Part shown: positions 12,728 to 23,577 of the stretch, piece by piece | Layout: each line of letters opens with the position of its first letter | Numbering within the stretch: the first letter of the stretch is position 1 | From: Echinometra lucunter | Taxonomy: Eukaryota; Echinodermata; Echinoidea; Camarodonta; Echinometridae | DNA length: 64,000 nucleotides | Direction: 5' to 3' | Assembly (NCBI GenBank): GCA_029962745.1 | Contig: CM057156.1 | Location: 31,027,613 to 31,091,612 of the forward strand | Notes under the pieces: generated by a model | What the model was told of the DNA's origin: nothing | Database searches by the model: none | The model's input: only the letters and a program-made list of their open reading frames with translations | Translations under genes and position numbers: made by a program

Positions 12728-12900
12728 CTGGGGGTGTTTCATAAAGCTGTTCGTAAGTTACGAACGACTTTACGCACGACTGGTGATACCTTCTTATGCT
12801 ACATGTAAATGAATGAGAATCTGATTAGTACCCAAGAACATTTCCAGTCGTGCGTAAAGTCGTTCGTAACTTACGAACAGCTTTATGAAACACCCCCCAG
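12728..12900. mobile_element. palindromic MITE with 56-bp arms
   Basis: Left arm 12728-12783 and right arm 12844-12900 are exact reverse complements apart from one extra G/C in the terminal homopolymer, around a 60-bp unique loop. The arms start CTGGGGGTGTTTCATAAAG and contain an inner small palindrome (CGTAAGTTACG). A repeat beginning GGGGTGTTTCATAAAGCTG is, from memory, widespread in marine invertebrate genomes; I cannot confirm that here. No coding capacity, so it is non-autonomous. The near-perfect arms suggest a young insertion or recent arm homogenisation. Confidence 0.85.
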
Positions 12901-15118
12901 ATCATAATTTTCCACCATTCTGGACTTTCTCATAAGTGCATATATGTCTGATATCATATCATCAGTCATAGCAAACTGGAATTCGAATATACATTTTAAA
13001 ATCTCTTCTTTCTCGGGAAAAAACTAATGGGATAATTCCTTACGCTTTCCCTTTTTCATTTCATGTCGTCATGGTCGTCGTTGCGGATTATGTAAAAAAA
13101 ACAAAACAACAACAACAACAACAAAAGAACAAAAAACAAAAAATAAAATAAAACCATTTCGCAGCCCCTCGGCACTGTCATTCATTTCCTTCTTTTTTAA
13201 TTTCTTTTTGTTTCTTGACAACAAAAAATAGCGAAGTATACTCTGATACAAGCAATTGAGACAAACAATACGAATATAAAAGGTTCTGTAGATCGGTTTA
13301 CCGCTTACGATCCATCATCCGATAAGAACACTCTAGCAATTACCCCCAAAGATGAAATCTTCTTAGAAACTCTGTTAGGAAATGTGTAATGTTACACGGT
13401 CTTAATTAGATTTCGTTCGAGCTAGACTGGTTCTCCCTGATATCCAAGCAACAATAAAATTTTGCCTCAGCAATTTTTCACTTGACAGTACTGATAAGGA
13501 TGCTGTACTGATAAACATAATGTATGCTGGTAAACCTTTTTCTTTCCAAGTATTAATCACCAAATAATGTAAGAACTCTATTAAAATGAACTTAATTTAC
13601 GGAAGCAAATAAACCTTACACATATATATGAGTGCATCAACTACTCCACAAATAACTAGAAAAATAAGATTGGAAAGTTATGTTAGAAAGAACTGAGGAC
13701 TTGTAGGAAATACAAACTTCATTTGTAAAAAAAAAAAGTAATCAGCTAAAAAATTGGAACGCAAAATATTAACATCAAAGTAAAGATTTGGTTTGATTTT
13801 GATGAAGTTTTTGCCTCTAGACAGTTGAACTTTGCTTTCGTTAGCAAGGGTCACTCTGTATCATTGCTGGCTTTATACGTGTAGAACACTGTTCAAGCAA
13901 AGAAAGTGATAAATCTATTGTGACTTGAAGGTACCAACATTGTTGGTCATCTCATAAAGCTTAAGTCATATTAAATGTACTTTCATTCTCGAAAAAAGGC
14001 GTTTTATTCATGATTGCCAGAGAATGCCAACTGGAAACCCGAGTCTTGGATGCTCCCTTTTCAAACCAAGAAGAGACGACAGGAGTGGCAGTCGGGCAGT
14101 AAAAGGAGTGCCTATAGGATTACAAATGAGCCCTCGCTTTCCATTACTGATACTCAACAATAGTCATTTATATGTGCATGTTGACAAAAAAAAAAGGTAG
14201 AGCCGGTGAAATGAAGTGTTTGGGCATATCTTTCCTTCAATTCCCGACGCCTTTCGTTCTGAACATGGAAACTGGGTCACATTAAGATTCTTCGAATGCG
14301 CTCATCAGAAACAAATTAGGTATCATGGAAATCAGATATTAAATGGCGATGGCGTTGTAATCATGTTGAAATTTCAAATGTCAAATACAGCAAGGTTCTT
14401 CCCCCGGCTGTTGTCGCATTGTCGTCTTTATTCTTGTATGTACACGTACTAAACTTATAATTAACAGATAAAGATCCGGAGAGATACGTTACATGCTTAA
14501 ACCAAAACTCGAGAATCCATTTCATGGTATTCAGAAAAGGAAATCTTTGTTTGCATTGCTCACTTTGCATCTCAGATTATGCGAAGTCCTAATGAGTACT
14601 GCTGGTTCAAATTTTCCATCCACCCCCATCTCTCTCTCTCTCTCTCTCTGGCTCTCTTTCTCCCGTTGTCTTTCTGGCTCCCTCCCTCTGTATCCTTCAA
14701 TACTCGTCTCTTATCCTCTCTCAGTCAGTAAGATCTCGGTCACACGTATTTTGAATAATCAGGTCTTCCATCATTTTGATAAAAATTGTCTGTATGGAAA
14801 AGAAAAGGAACCTCAATGTCAGTCCAATTTACATAGGGTGGATAAAGTTCGAAGTTCAAAGTATTTTCTTTTATTACCTCATGAATCAAAACAAAAAAAT
14901 AAAAGATAGCATGAAAATAGCATTCGATAGATGCAAATTACTAATAAATCTTACAGATAATATGTACGTTTACAAAACTTAACATGGTTTTACAATAAAT
15001 AGGAAGAAAGCATGAAGGACAATTTGCATCCGAGAACATATATTTCACTCTTGATAACCTATTACAGACTAAAGCTTTGATTACGGTGGATTCAGTGTTT
15101 AACCTGTCATTTCCCCTA
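12901..15118. other. gene-free DNA
   Basis: No gene is recognised. An A-rich CAA-type stretch lies at 13093-13155 and a (TC)n tract at about 14631-14650. The open frame at 14493-14909 runs through the (TC)n tract and has no domain features. Confidence 0.5.
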
Positions 15119-15280
15119 AAACACCAAGAACAACAAGAGCAACAACAACAACAACAACGACGACAACAACATCAGCAGCAGCAACAAGAACAACAAGAAC
15201 AACAACAACAACAAGAAGAAGAACAAGAACAACAACAACAACAAGAAAATCAACAACAACAAATGACCTGCCCAGGCGAA
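15119..15280. repeat. imperfect (CAA)/(GAA) repeat
   Basis: About 150 bp of CAA, CAG, GAA and CGA triplets give glutamine-rich or valine-rich apparent frames on the two strands. It is low-complexity and ends about 50 bp before the inverted-repeat element at 15327. Confidence 0.85.
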
Positions 15281-15326
15281 GAAAGGAAGAAGAAAAAAAA
15301 AAAAAACAGCCGCAAAGCAAAAGGGG

Positions 15327-16430
15327 GTAGCCTCTAGCCGAGGCCTCTTGCTGTAATCCCCTGTGCTGCATTTCCCTGTAAACGGCTGCCAACGAGACTA
15401 CGAGGCGCGTCAGCGCCGAGGCCTCTACTCACTTGCTCCCTAATGAAACATATTAGTATTAAAATAAGATAGTGATATGTCACAAATTGTACAGAATATA
15501 TGCAATTTGCTGTCTTCACGCATTCTGACAAATGAGTTGCGTGTTCGGCAAAGAACTCGTCCATTATTTTAGAGGGAACTACTTTACGTAATAAAGTAAT
15601 AAAAATATTACTCTTTTTTTTTATTTTTATCTGAACAAATATTCATACTTTTACAATACAAAATTGTATTTCATAGCATTTTTGCCGAAAAATAACGGCT
15701 GTTATTGATTCCTAGTTGAAAAAATAAAATATATTTCTCCCTGCGTAGGAGCAACTGTGATTGTAATGACGACAACCATGCTCCTTAGGCGGTGAGAACC
15801 AGTTAATGCGCCGCGCCCAGCGCATCGGAGCTTGTTTCGTCCGAGATGGTGGGGCCTGTCCGAAGGAAATCGGAATAGAGGAACAGCTTGATATATGGCA
15901 CTCTTGCCACAGCCGGTGGGAAGATTTACAAAAACGTCTCTCCCATTCAATGCACTGGTAATGGCTTCAACTTGTAAATCCTTGAAATGTGGTATTTTGA
16001 GCTTTTTCGCAGCAAATTCAAGGCTTCTGGTCAACTTTTCTTCGCGACAAGTCTCCGCCATGATGAAACGATGTGCCATGAATATTTAATATGGAAAGCA
16101 AAAATCTGCTCACCGACTGGTGAATCTAAAAAATGAATATTTAGTAGTGGGAGTCTGTCCCGCTCACTGATAGGTGGAAGGAGAGATGGGTGGGAGTACG
16201 ACAGTGTCAATTAAAAGTTATTCGCATATTAAGATCTACCTCTCCGGTAGATGTTTTTCAATGAGAATAAAAAGAATTGTTGTTGTTAGTGTTAAGTACA
16301 ACGGGCAAGTGAGTAGAGGCCTCGGCGCTGACGCGCCTCGTAGCCTCGCTGGCAGCCGTTCTCGTTGGCAGCCATTTACAGGGGAATGCAGCACAGGGGA
16401 TTGCAACAAGAGACCTCGGCTAGAGGCTAC
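15327..16430. mobile_element. DNA transposon with ~110-126 bp TIRs, 8-bp TSD and a RecQ-like helicase fragment
   Basis: The left terminal repeat (15327-15436, starting GTAGCCTCTAGCCGAGG) is found inverted at 16305-16430 (ending CCTCGGCTAGAGGCTAC). The two differ by scattered substitutions and a 16-bp internal duplication in the right copy. An identical 8-bp sequence, AAAAGGGG, lies immediately outside both ends (15319-15326 and 16431-16438), which is the classic target-site duplication of a cut-and-paste transposon. TIRs are GC-rich compared with the flanks. The interior holds the beginning of a RecQ-like helicase on the minus strand and no recognisable transposase. An 8-bp duplication is used by hAT, P, Zisupton and some Mutator-type elements. 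Academ-type elements are known to carry helicases but usually make shorter duplications. The superfamily is left open. Confidence 0.85.
15702..16061 (-). pseudogene. RecQ-like superfamily 2 helicase, N-terminal fragment
   Basis: RecQ helicases unwind DNA 3' to 5' using ATP. Residues about 20-63 (counting from the Met at 16061) match the start of a RecQ core: a motif 0-like stretch (KIPHFKDLQVEAI), then NGRDVFVNLPTGCGKSAIYQ, which is motif I (Walker A, GCGKS). After roughly AVPLF the homology is lost. No DEAH box (motif II) or later motifs are seen on the minus strand downstream, so the protein is cut to its first quarter or less. The Met at 16061 is preferred over one at 16079 because it has A at -3 and G at +4. 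No good splice donor is seen after the conserved part. It lies wholly between the terminal repeats of the 15327-16430 element. It could be the remnant of an element-encoded helicase or a captured host exon. Confidence 0.7.
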
Positions 16431-16677
16431 AAAAGGGGCATCATGTCTTCGTTTCAGAATCGAGCTAGCGAGGAATTTATACGTCCAAGTGATAACACTT
16501 ATGCGTATAGACCAATTTCACAACGCAAGAGGGCAGCAGACTGTTCGACACAGTTCGACATACTGCGGTGGGCGCTCCAACTTTTATAGTACACAAGTCA
16601 ATAGCGAGTTATGTACATTCGTTCGATTTTTTTTGTCTATTTTGACCAATATATGCAGATTTCTTTTAATATTTGCA
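16431..16677. other. spacer between the helicase element and the THAP-like exon
   Basis: It begins with the right copy of the 8-bp duplication. No coding content is recognised, although a plus-strand frame is open from 16174 to the end of the THAP-like exon. It may include the promoter or 5' UTR of that exon. Confidence 0.4.
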
Positions 16678-16841
16678 ATGAGAAATTGTCAGGGAAGTTC
16701 AGGTCGCAGCTATGCGGTGCTCAAATGCCACAAGAATTGGAGAAAGTTTAAAAATTGGAAGCTAACTGAGTGCGAAATTCACTCGCTTTTGACTCATGAA
16801 GCCTGTTTGTGTGAGAAGTCGTACTCCTTACACAGGTTTCC
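16678..16841 (+). CDS. THAP-like zinc-finger first exon (transposase-type gene), partial
   Basis: The Met at 16678 opens a 55-codon reading with the cysteine and histidine pattern of the THAP-like N-terminal finger found on many DDE-transposase-like proteins of corals, fish and sea urchins: C4, AV..KC17, W27, C32..H35, then C43-x-C45 and a closing LHRFP at 51-55. THAP domains bind DNA site-specifically. The reading meets a stop directly after HRFP, but the bases there are CC|GTAAGC, a good donor, so I place the exon end at 16841 (phase 2). Alternatively a one-base shift extends the reading to residues like KQCEGIRRK before another good donor (AA|GTGAGTA, about 16867), which would mean a frameshifted copy. 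No second exon was found. It starts 617 bp upstream of, and divergent from, the helicase fragment. Family assignment is from pattern memory. Confidence 0.5.
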
Positions 16842-19557
16842 GTAAGCAATGCGAAGGAATCCGTCGCAAGTGAGTAAAAATATCAACAGAAAGGACTTTG
16901 AAGTCAAGAAACATTATCATTATGTACTTTGGCGTAAAATTAAATGAGTGAAAACATGACTTTGTAAACAGGGTAAGATTGAGGGCTCCCGTTTATTACG
17001 GCTTCTATGCTGCAATCGAACTTATACTGACAAAACTAAGTTGAAAAACTATCGAAAGTACAAAAATACATCATACGTTCGTCTGTCAGATATGGCCATT
17101 GTCTTCCCTCATCTACCTATGTATCCATGTTTTATTTTATTGATCTAGAATAAAGTATATGGAACAACAGGGCATATCTCATATCTTACATTCATTTTGT
17201 ATACAGAGCCAATCGCGGTCAGCGCGCTTGCCCACAGCAGCAATGGCGTCGCCGATAGAGGGCCAAATATATAAACCAGAGTAGAAATTGGTCTATATGC
17301 TGCAGGTCGGGTGTGCTAAATATTAACGCATTGTTATTGATGTGCATGACTAAAGTACGCCTCGTCAGACATCAACATTACCAGTACCCTGAAAACCGCA
17401 CCATGTTTTATTGACTATCGAATGTCATACTATGATGCCATGGTAGCTATATACATGGTATAAATTAGACAGTTTGGTGCAATCTTTCAAGGACATGACA
17501 AGACTGTTATTGCATTAAGGCCAATTAAAAATAATTCCCAGTTGCTTCCTCCTTTTTGGTGAGCCTCAAAAAACTTTTATTATTTTTTAATTTTTGTTCT
17601 GAAATGAATTTAATTTCAATCTGAGTACATCTAGACGATGAGGTTACAAAAATCATTAATACCATTCACTTTCACATTGTTATGAGCCTCTTAAATGCTT
17701 ATATCAATGACATTTAAAAAGGAAATATCCAAAAAAAAAAAAAAGAGGAAATTTGTATTAAAATTGACCGAATGGCATTTCATGTACCAAAAAAATCAAA
17801 TATCAAATATCAAATAACAGGGAAACCCCCTCCTCCTCAGTTTGAAAACATCCGGGGACAAACTAGGAATCAAATTTACTTGGCCTAATAAGCGTCATGT
17901 TATTCAGGGCCATCATGATCACACTTCGTATTGTCAATGGGGAGAGGAACAATGGTTTAAGAACTGTTATTTCAGATCAGTTGGAAGACTTGATACAGCC
18001 AACACCCAAAATAAGATTCCACAATGCTTGGTTTTAGATGATCTTTACACACTTTAAAAAGAGTTGCCCTTTTATTTATTGTAGACTAGACATGGTAAAC
18101 AAGAGTATAGTTTCCTTTTTATTATTTTTTCACCACTCCCCACCACATAGATATCACTCGATCGCTTCCTTCTCCTGGAGCAAGAAGAAAATCATAACCC
18201 ATGCAGTGGCCGCCCACTGCGCACTTTGTAAACATCAACAAAAATGGAAAAAGTGAAGTCCCCGGTACTCCAATTTGCATGTACCTCTGCTATCTCTAGG
18301 TTAGGTGCTGCTGTACCGATATATTGCCACCTGTAGTGGGAAAGATGAAAATAATATTCATCAGACATTACATCACCGAATACATGCTCCTTCATAGAAA
18401 TGGGCTATGTACTTATTTACCATTCCTCGTACCCTTACAGTCATCTATAAACAATTTATTAGTAGTATACAGACTATTTTCTTCCTCAAAAAATTATAGG
18501 GGCCTAGATCATAATTATTTTCATTTTTTCCCACTGAGGCACGTACTCACTTGCTTCCACACTGAAGGATGAGCTATAAGATAAACATCATAAACGTAGA
18601 TAGAAAGAAAGGAAATTAAGAGAGAGAGAAAGAAAATGGAAAGAAGAGGACAATACATCCTTCCACACTCTTTTTTTCGCTGATCGATGACGTCGTAAAT
18701 TTATTCACATTGCAGCTTCCGAGTAAGACCATAGCCCCAATCCATGTTATGCCATTAAACCTGAATTGTAGCAATAACACTGTACCATGGTTCCCCTGTA
18801 ATCTGTTACTTTTTTTAAAATCACTATTAAGAATCGTCTAAATAATAACATATATACTACAAAGTACAAACATATGAAATGTTACATTGAGTTGTGAGAT
18901 ACAGGTCTTTGGACAAAGCATCTGATGCTCCTTTTCGCTAATATCTGTCAAAAAAGTGGACGCCCAAAGGCTCACAGGAATTGGCAATGACACTGTATAC
19001 GTGTCCTTGTGGAATGGCAAACAATTCGTGAGATTATTGAAGCTTCAAGGTCTCATCAGTGTGTATCTTCAGCAAGGGATGTTCAATAATGGCCAAATAA
19101 GAATCGATTAGTGTGCAATAACACTTGGTGTGCTGAAGCTGTTTTCATTCCATTTCACTTTTCCAGTGTACCGTAAAGCGACAGCCAGTTCCCCCTAAGT
19201 GCCCTCTAACGTCACCTAAAGCCCTCCAAATGAAAACCAAGGTAAATACGATCATATTATGCTTCCAATTTTGTTTCGAAGAAAATAAATATGGGTTCCT
19301 TCAAAAGAATATATCTGTTTTGTTCCCTTTTTTCCACGATGATTATGCATTCAGATTATTTTTTTTTTTAATATGCATAATCTTCATGCAAGTGTTTCTG
19401 AGAAGAAGAAATTAAATTATTTTGTGTATTGTCAGAGAAAACTTGTGGACTGTGAAGTATGATGTAAGAGTTTTACGTTTTTAATATATGAAAACAATGA
19501 GAGGCAAAACAAAAAACAAAAACCTGGGAGCGGGAAAGGGGCAGGGAAACAAATTGC
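16842..19557. other. no further exon recognised downstream of the THAP-like exon
   Basis: I looked for the rest of a THAP finger or a DDE transposase core and saw none. The 17842-18057 plus frame is open but unrecognised. A GC-richer patch lies at 17211-17275. An A13 run lies at about 17731-17743. Confidence 0.4.
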
Positions 19558-19572
19558 TGTGTGTGTGTGTGA

Positions 19573-19645
<73 letters not shown>

Positions 19646-19664
19646 TGTGTGTGTGTGTGTGTGT
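19558..19664. repeat. compound (GT)n-(GA)n-(GT)n microsatellite
   Basis: GT repeats at 19558-19571 are followed by GA repeats to about 19645, interrupted by GGG and ACAG, and again by GT repeats to 19664. The symmetrical order is unusual. Serine/leucine-rich frames here are artefacts. Confidence 0.95.
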
Positions 19665-19859
19665 AAAATCTGGCCTTAAGCAATCTTACAGTGGTAACTT
19701 GCAACCACCTTTTCTTTTACTGAAAAATTTAATTCTGGTTATTTCCAAATTTTATTCACTGTTAGCAAGGTTAGAAACTCGTCTGGAGTTTGTTTATTCG
19801 AAATACGATTTTATATCTTAGCCGACGCAAGACAAGCGGTCGAATAATGAATAGTAATT

Positions 19860-19990
19860 CCTCCTTTCTCCAAGGGAAGAGATTTACTTGCTCGCCAAGT
19901 AAACTAAGGGCTAAATCAGAAGGTCATGGGTTCGAGCCCACCCTGCGGTCATCGTCGAGCAGACGTGCTGATTTATATTCAAGTACGATC
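19860..19990 (+). mobile_element. possible tRNA-derived SINE remnant
   Basis: A B-box-like GGTTCGAGCCC lies at about 19930-19940 after GGTCATG. It is followed by a non-tRNA body. An upstream A box is not convincing, so this is a weak call based on one promoter-like element. Confidence 0.3.
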
Positions 19991-20085
19991 AAAACATCCA
20001 AATTTTGTTTATATAAAACTTGAGTCCGTGTTTTTATGATTCCTTAACACACAAGGCATCACATTATCGCCCGACATTATTGATC

Positions 20086-20118
<33 letters not shown>

Positions 20119-20195
20119 AAGAGAGAGAGAGAGCGAGAGAAAGAGCGAGAGATAGAGAGAGAGCGAGAGCATTAGAGAGAGCGTGGGGGGGGGGG
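20086..20195. repeat. (GA)n microsatellite ending in a G-run
   Basis: GA repeats with periodic GCGA and GATA interruptions run from 20086 to about 20183. A G-rich run with one C follows at 20186-20200. Confidence 0.95.
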
Positions 20196-22339
20196 CGGGG
20201 TTGCTTTTGTTTCTTAATATTTGAGAAGACCTCATGTAAAAGATAACGGTAGCAAACCAATGATATGATGCTTTATAATTCAACTTAACAGATTTGATGG
20301 AGTATCTGAGTGATTCTTATCTTTATGTTGTTTCCAGTTATTCCTGTTTTTTTTCTTATAAAATAATGCTGTCTTTGTTAGACACTTCCCTTCTTTTGTT
20401 GTTTATTTGAACTTTTCAGTCATTATGATTATCTGACGGTTTGCAAATTACATGTGTGCTTTTTAGTCGATCTCTCCATTTCCAAAGAATATGAATCATG
20501 TTTCATAAATGTCTGAATTAAAAAAAATAAATTCTAATAATCATATCGATCTTTGCTTATCCCAATTCCAATGTTCTGAATATTTTTTTTCATAATATTG
20601 CTAATATGTTAATTGTGATTTAGATCTGAATGTTGTTGGAATTGAAAAAAAAAATCAAACTTCAGTCAAATTCTATAAGTAGTATTTCATGAATGGAACA
20701 CAGAATACCTATTGCTTTGAGATTAAATGCAAATTTAATTTTGCAAAGCTATATTTAGTGCGATACTTGTGTTTCATATTCGTAGCGTTAGAGCCTAATA
20801 TTACGAACCATGTTCACGATATCAGCCATCTAAAGAGAAATCCAGTGGTGTAGAGAGGGGTAAAGACAACTAAGTTAACTCTAGGCTAAAAATGCACTTT
20901 GTCGTAAAGCAGAACATCATGGCGAATGTAGAGTGTATTCCAACGTAATTGTTGCTTCGAACCATCCTTAGGTATAACTCTCTCTCTCACAAACAATCAG
21001 ATATACAAAGTGAAAATGTTTATATGAAACCACTTGAGCTAAATTCAAAGCAAGTGTCAAAGAGAGCGAGGACAATGTCATACACACAATACCCAATCTT
21101 TTTCAAACGCATTAGTCAATCTCCATTTTGTTATCTTGTATTGAATTTATGAAAAGACGTAAAAAGAGGATAAACCAAAAGTTTGGTTGAAAGTTAGGAT
21201 AAAAGAAATTTAAGAGAGCTACACCATATATTCTGTCATTTAATATCATGATATGTTTACTTAAAGGTCAAAAGGTAATCCAACTGTTACAATGATGTGT
21301 CGTACTTTATCAGATCAGTCCTTGAATAATTTGGGAGTAATATTAAAGCGGACATATTTTTTGCTAACCAATTTGGTTCTGGCGTGGGCGATTTTGCGTT
21401 CGCTGTATTTGAATGAAAAGTAAGGTCATTTTATTTTTAATGACGTCTTCGATCTTGGTTTTTGTAGGAAAAATAGAATGTGAAATTTATAACGGAAAAT
21501 GTCGAGGCAAGAAAGGGGGCCTTTATCTTTACTGAGTCTATTTAGCTGTTAAAGATAACAGGCTTACCTGTATCACTAAATTATTTAATCTTTATAAGGC
21601 AAAGATTCTTCTTGACATATCGCTATTTGTTGCACCCTCTCGCATCACCAGAAGTAAATAGCGTATATGTTTGTCCCTGGAAAATGATGCACTGGTCATA
21701 CAATCGCTTGCTTAAGATGTGACGCTTTATAACGATACTTTAACAGTGCATTTCTAAAATGAAAAATGTTTTACAGTTTCGATTCTCCGAAATACAAATC
21801 CCTTTTAGCACTGCTTACGACATCAAACTCCTTTTAGGTGCGTAGAGTGCTTGAAAGTTTTCACACAAACAGAAAAATGCGAATATGACGACATTTTCAT
21901 GTAAATATTCAAATACCTTGCCATGATGATAACCCTCACCATACTCACGGGGTCTACTCACTTGACCAAAGGACCAGGAGACAGAAGGCCCAAGAGACCG
22001 CATATGAAAAAGGTGTCGGAATTTGAATAAGATTTTTCCCCCTCAGCTATGTTTTCATTTAAAATCTGCATGCCTCCATGTAAATCTACGTCAATGCCCC
22101 CGACCCCTCTCCACTGGAAAGCGTTCCGTTACCCCTGCTATAATTATGTGTTAATATTCAAACCTTTATTTTTTTCTTGGCCTTGAACGCCAATGCCTTA
22201 ACACCTGGACAACGGAGACGGGCCAGTGGTTTCGGCGACTCCAAATCCACTTAATCGCTTATATCATGTATGTATAGATTCATTGTTTAAACCTTTGCAA
22301 TTAAGCTACGCTACTATTATTCTCTCAATCGCTTCCACA
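20196..22339. other. gene-free AT-rich DNA
   Basis: I see no coding frame, RNA gene or repeat boundary that I can support. Confidence 0.45.
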
Positions 22340-22426
22340 TAATATATGTAAATGTATGTATATAAATACATATACATGTATGTATGTATATACATGTATG
22401 TATGTATGTTTATATATATATAATTT
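22340..22426. repeat. (TATG)n-type microsatellite
   Basis: Degenerate TATG, TACA and TATA repeats run from about 22340 to 22426, ending in (TA)n. Confidence 0.85.
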
Positions 22427-22923
22427 TATGCTTTCTTTAAGAATACTGGGAGTACTTTGCTTGGATTTACTAGTTCTCATTCCACTCATGAGTAGAACAT
22501 TATGTTATAAATATTCAACAAGAGAAAGTGGCTGCACTTTTGAGGGTTATGTTTGGGTTTCTTTTTGTAGTCAAGAATAAAGCCACCAAAGGTTATCCGG
22601 AAAGGCTAATTTGAGACGTCACTTAACCCAGCCCCCAAAGATAATTCATCTTACTCATTACTAGTTTAATGAGAACCATCCTTCAATAGTTCAAAGGTAG
22701 GCCTATACATGCATGACATGCTTACTATCACTGCACCCCAGGACAGTGTGTTTCAGATAAAAAAAAATGCAGGAAAAAAGAGAAGACAGGAACATTGTAA
22801 ATACCTGCTTTCCGCTGATTTTCATGTTAATTGGGAGAAAACAAAAATGAATCGCAGAAGATATGCTTCAGAAAGAAAAACTATCTAGATTTCAACTTTC
22901 ATATCAGCAAATGCCCATCTCTC

Positions 22924-22924
22924 G

Positions 22925-22989
<65 letters not shown>

Positions 22990-23005
22990 TCACACACGCA
23001 CACCC
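22924..23005. repeat. (TCTG)n-(TC)n-(CA)n compound microsatellite
   Basis: Short TCTG repeats pass into (TC)n up to about 22973, then (CA)n with interruptions to 23005. Overlapping Ser/Leu- and His/Thr-rich frames are artefacts of this tract. Confidence 0.95.
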
Positions 23006-23359
23006 ATCTGCACACATACGCAGAAATTCGAAGCAATTTCCCCACGTCCACATCTGCAAATGCTACTGTTTTGAGGTTCCAACAGTAAACTGGTAATGAT
23101 ATTTATATTATATTGGATGGCTCTGAATGGGATATCTCTTTTTGCGTGTATGCGTATGTAAATTTCCGCGTTTCATACAAAATGCTCTGATACTGTGCAA
23201 ACAAATCATGCAGACACAAAATACGCGTTTACTGCACCGCCAAAATGCCTTATATAGATATAACAATGCAGTTTATTGGACTACTAACTAAAATAACAGA
23301 AACTATCATCAAAAGAAAACTCACTGTGTTGTGATGATGATCCGGCATTTGCTGAGATC

Positions 23360-23577
23360 TTTTTTTTTTTTTTTTTTACCGTAAAAAAATAAGGTCATTA
23401 TAGTGAATGCAGTTGCTTTTTATTTAAGCGAAATCTAAAGACATATCTGTTTGTATCGTAGCTGTGCAATCTTGGAGAGCTGTATGAAAAGCGCATGGAG
23501 CAGTTTGTAATTGAGTATGCGCTATATAAGTGAGAGTTTATTATTATTATCATTATCATTATTATTATTATTATAAA
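23360..23577 (+). mobile_element. 3' end of a degenerate LINE with (TTA)n tail
   Basis: After a T18 run (23360-23377), the segment from about 23425 reads like the end of a CR1-type ORF2 (a degraded K-x-K-TYLF box: CTAAAGACATATCTGTTTG). Then comes GTATGCGCTATATAAGTGAG and a (TTA/TCA)n tail at 23540-23574. This GCGCTATATAA-(TTA)n ending is common to many marine invertebrate LINE copies. No open frame survives. Confidence 0.6.

Noticed and set aside
15077..15337. Glutamine-rich apparent protein next to the helicase element
   Set aside because: It is the (CAA)n-type repeat read in one frame; the other strand gives a Val/Leu-rich counterpart.
16174..16845. A 223-codon plus-strand frame spanning the right TIR and the THAP-like exon
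   Set aside because: The first two thirds are terminal-repeat and spacer sequence. Only the last 55 codons have a protein-like pattern, so only these were called.
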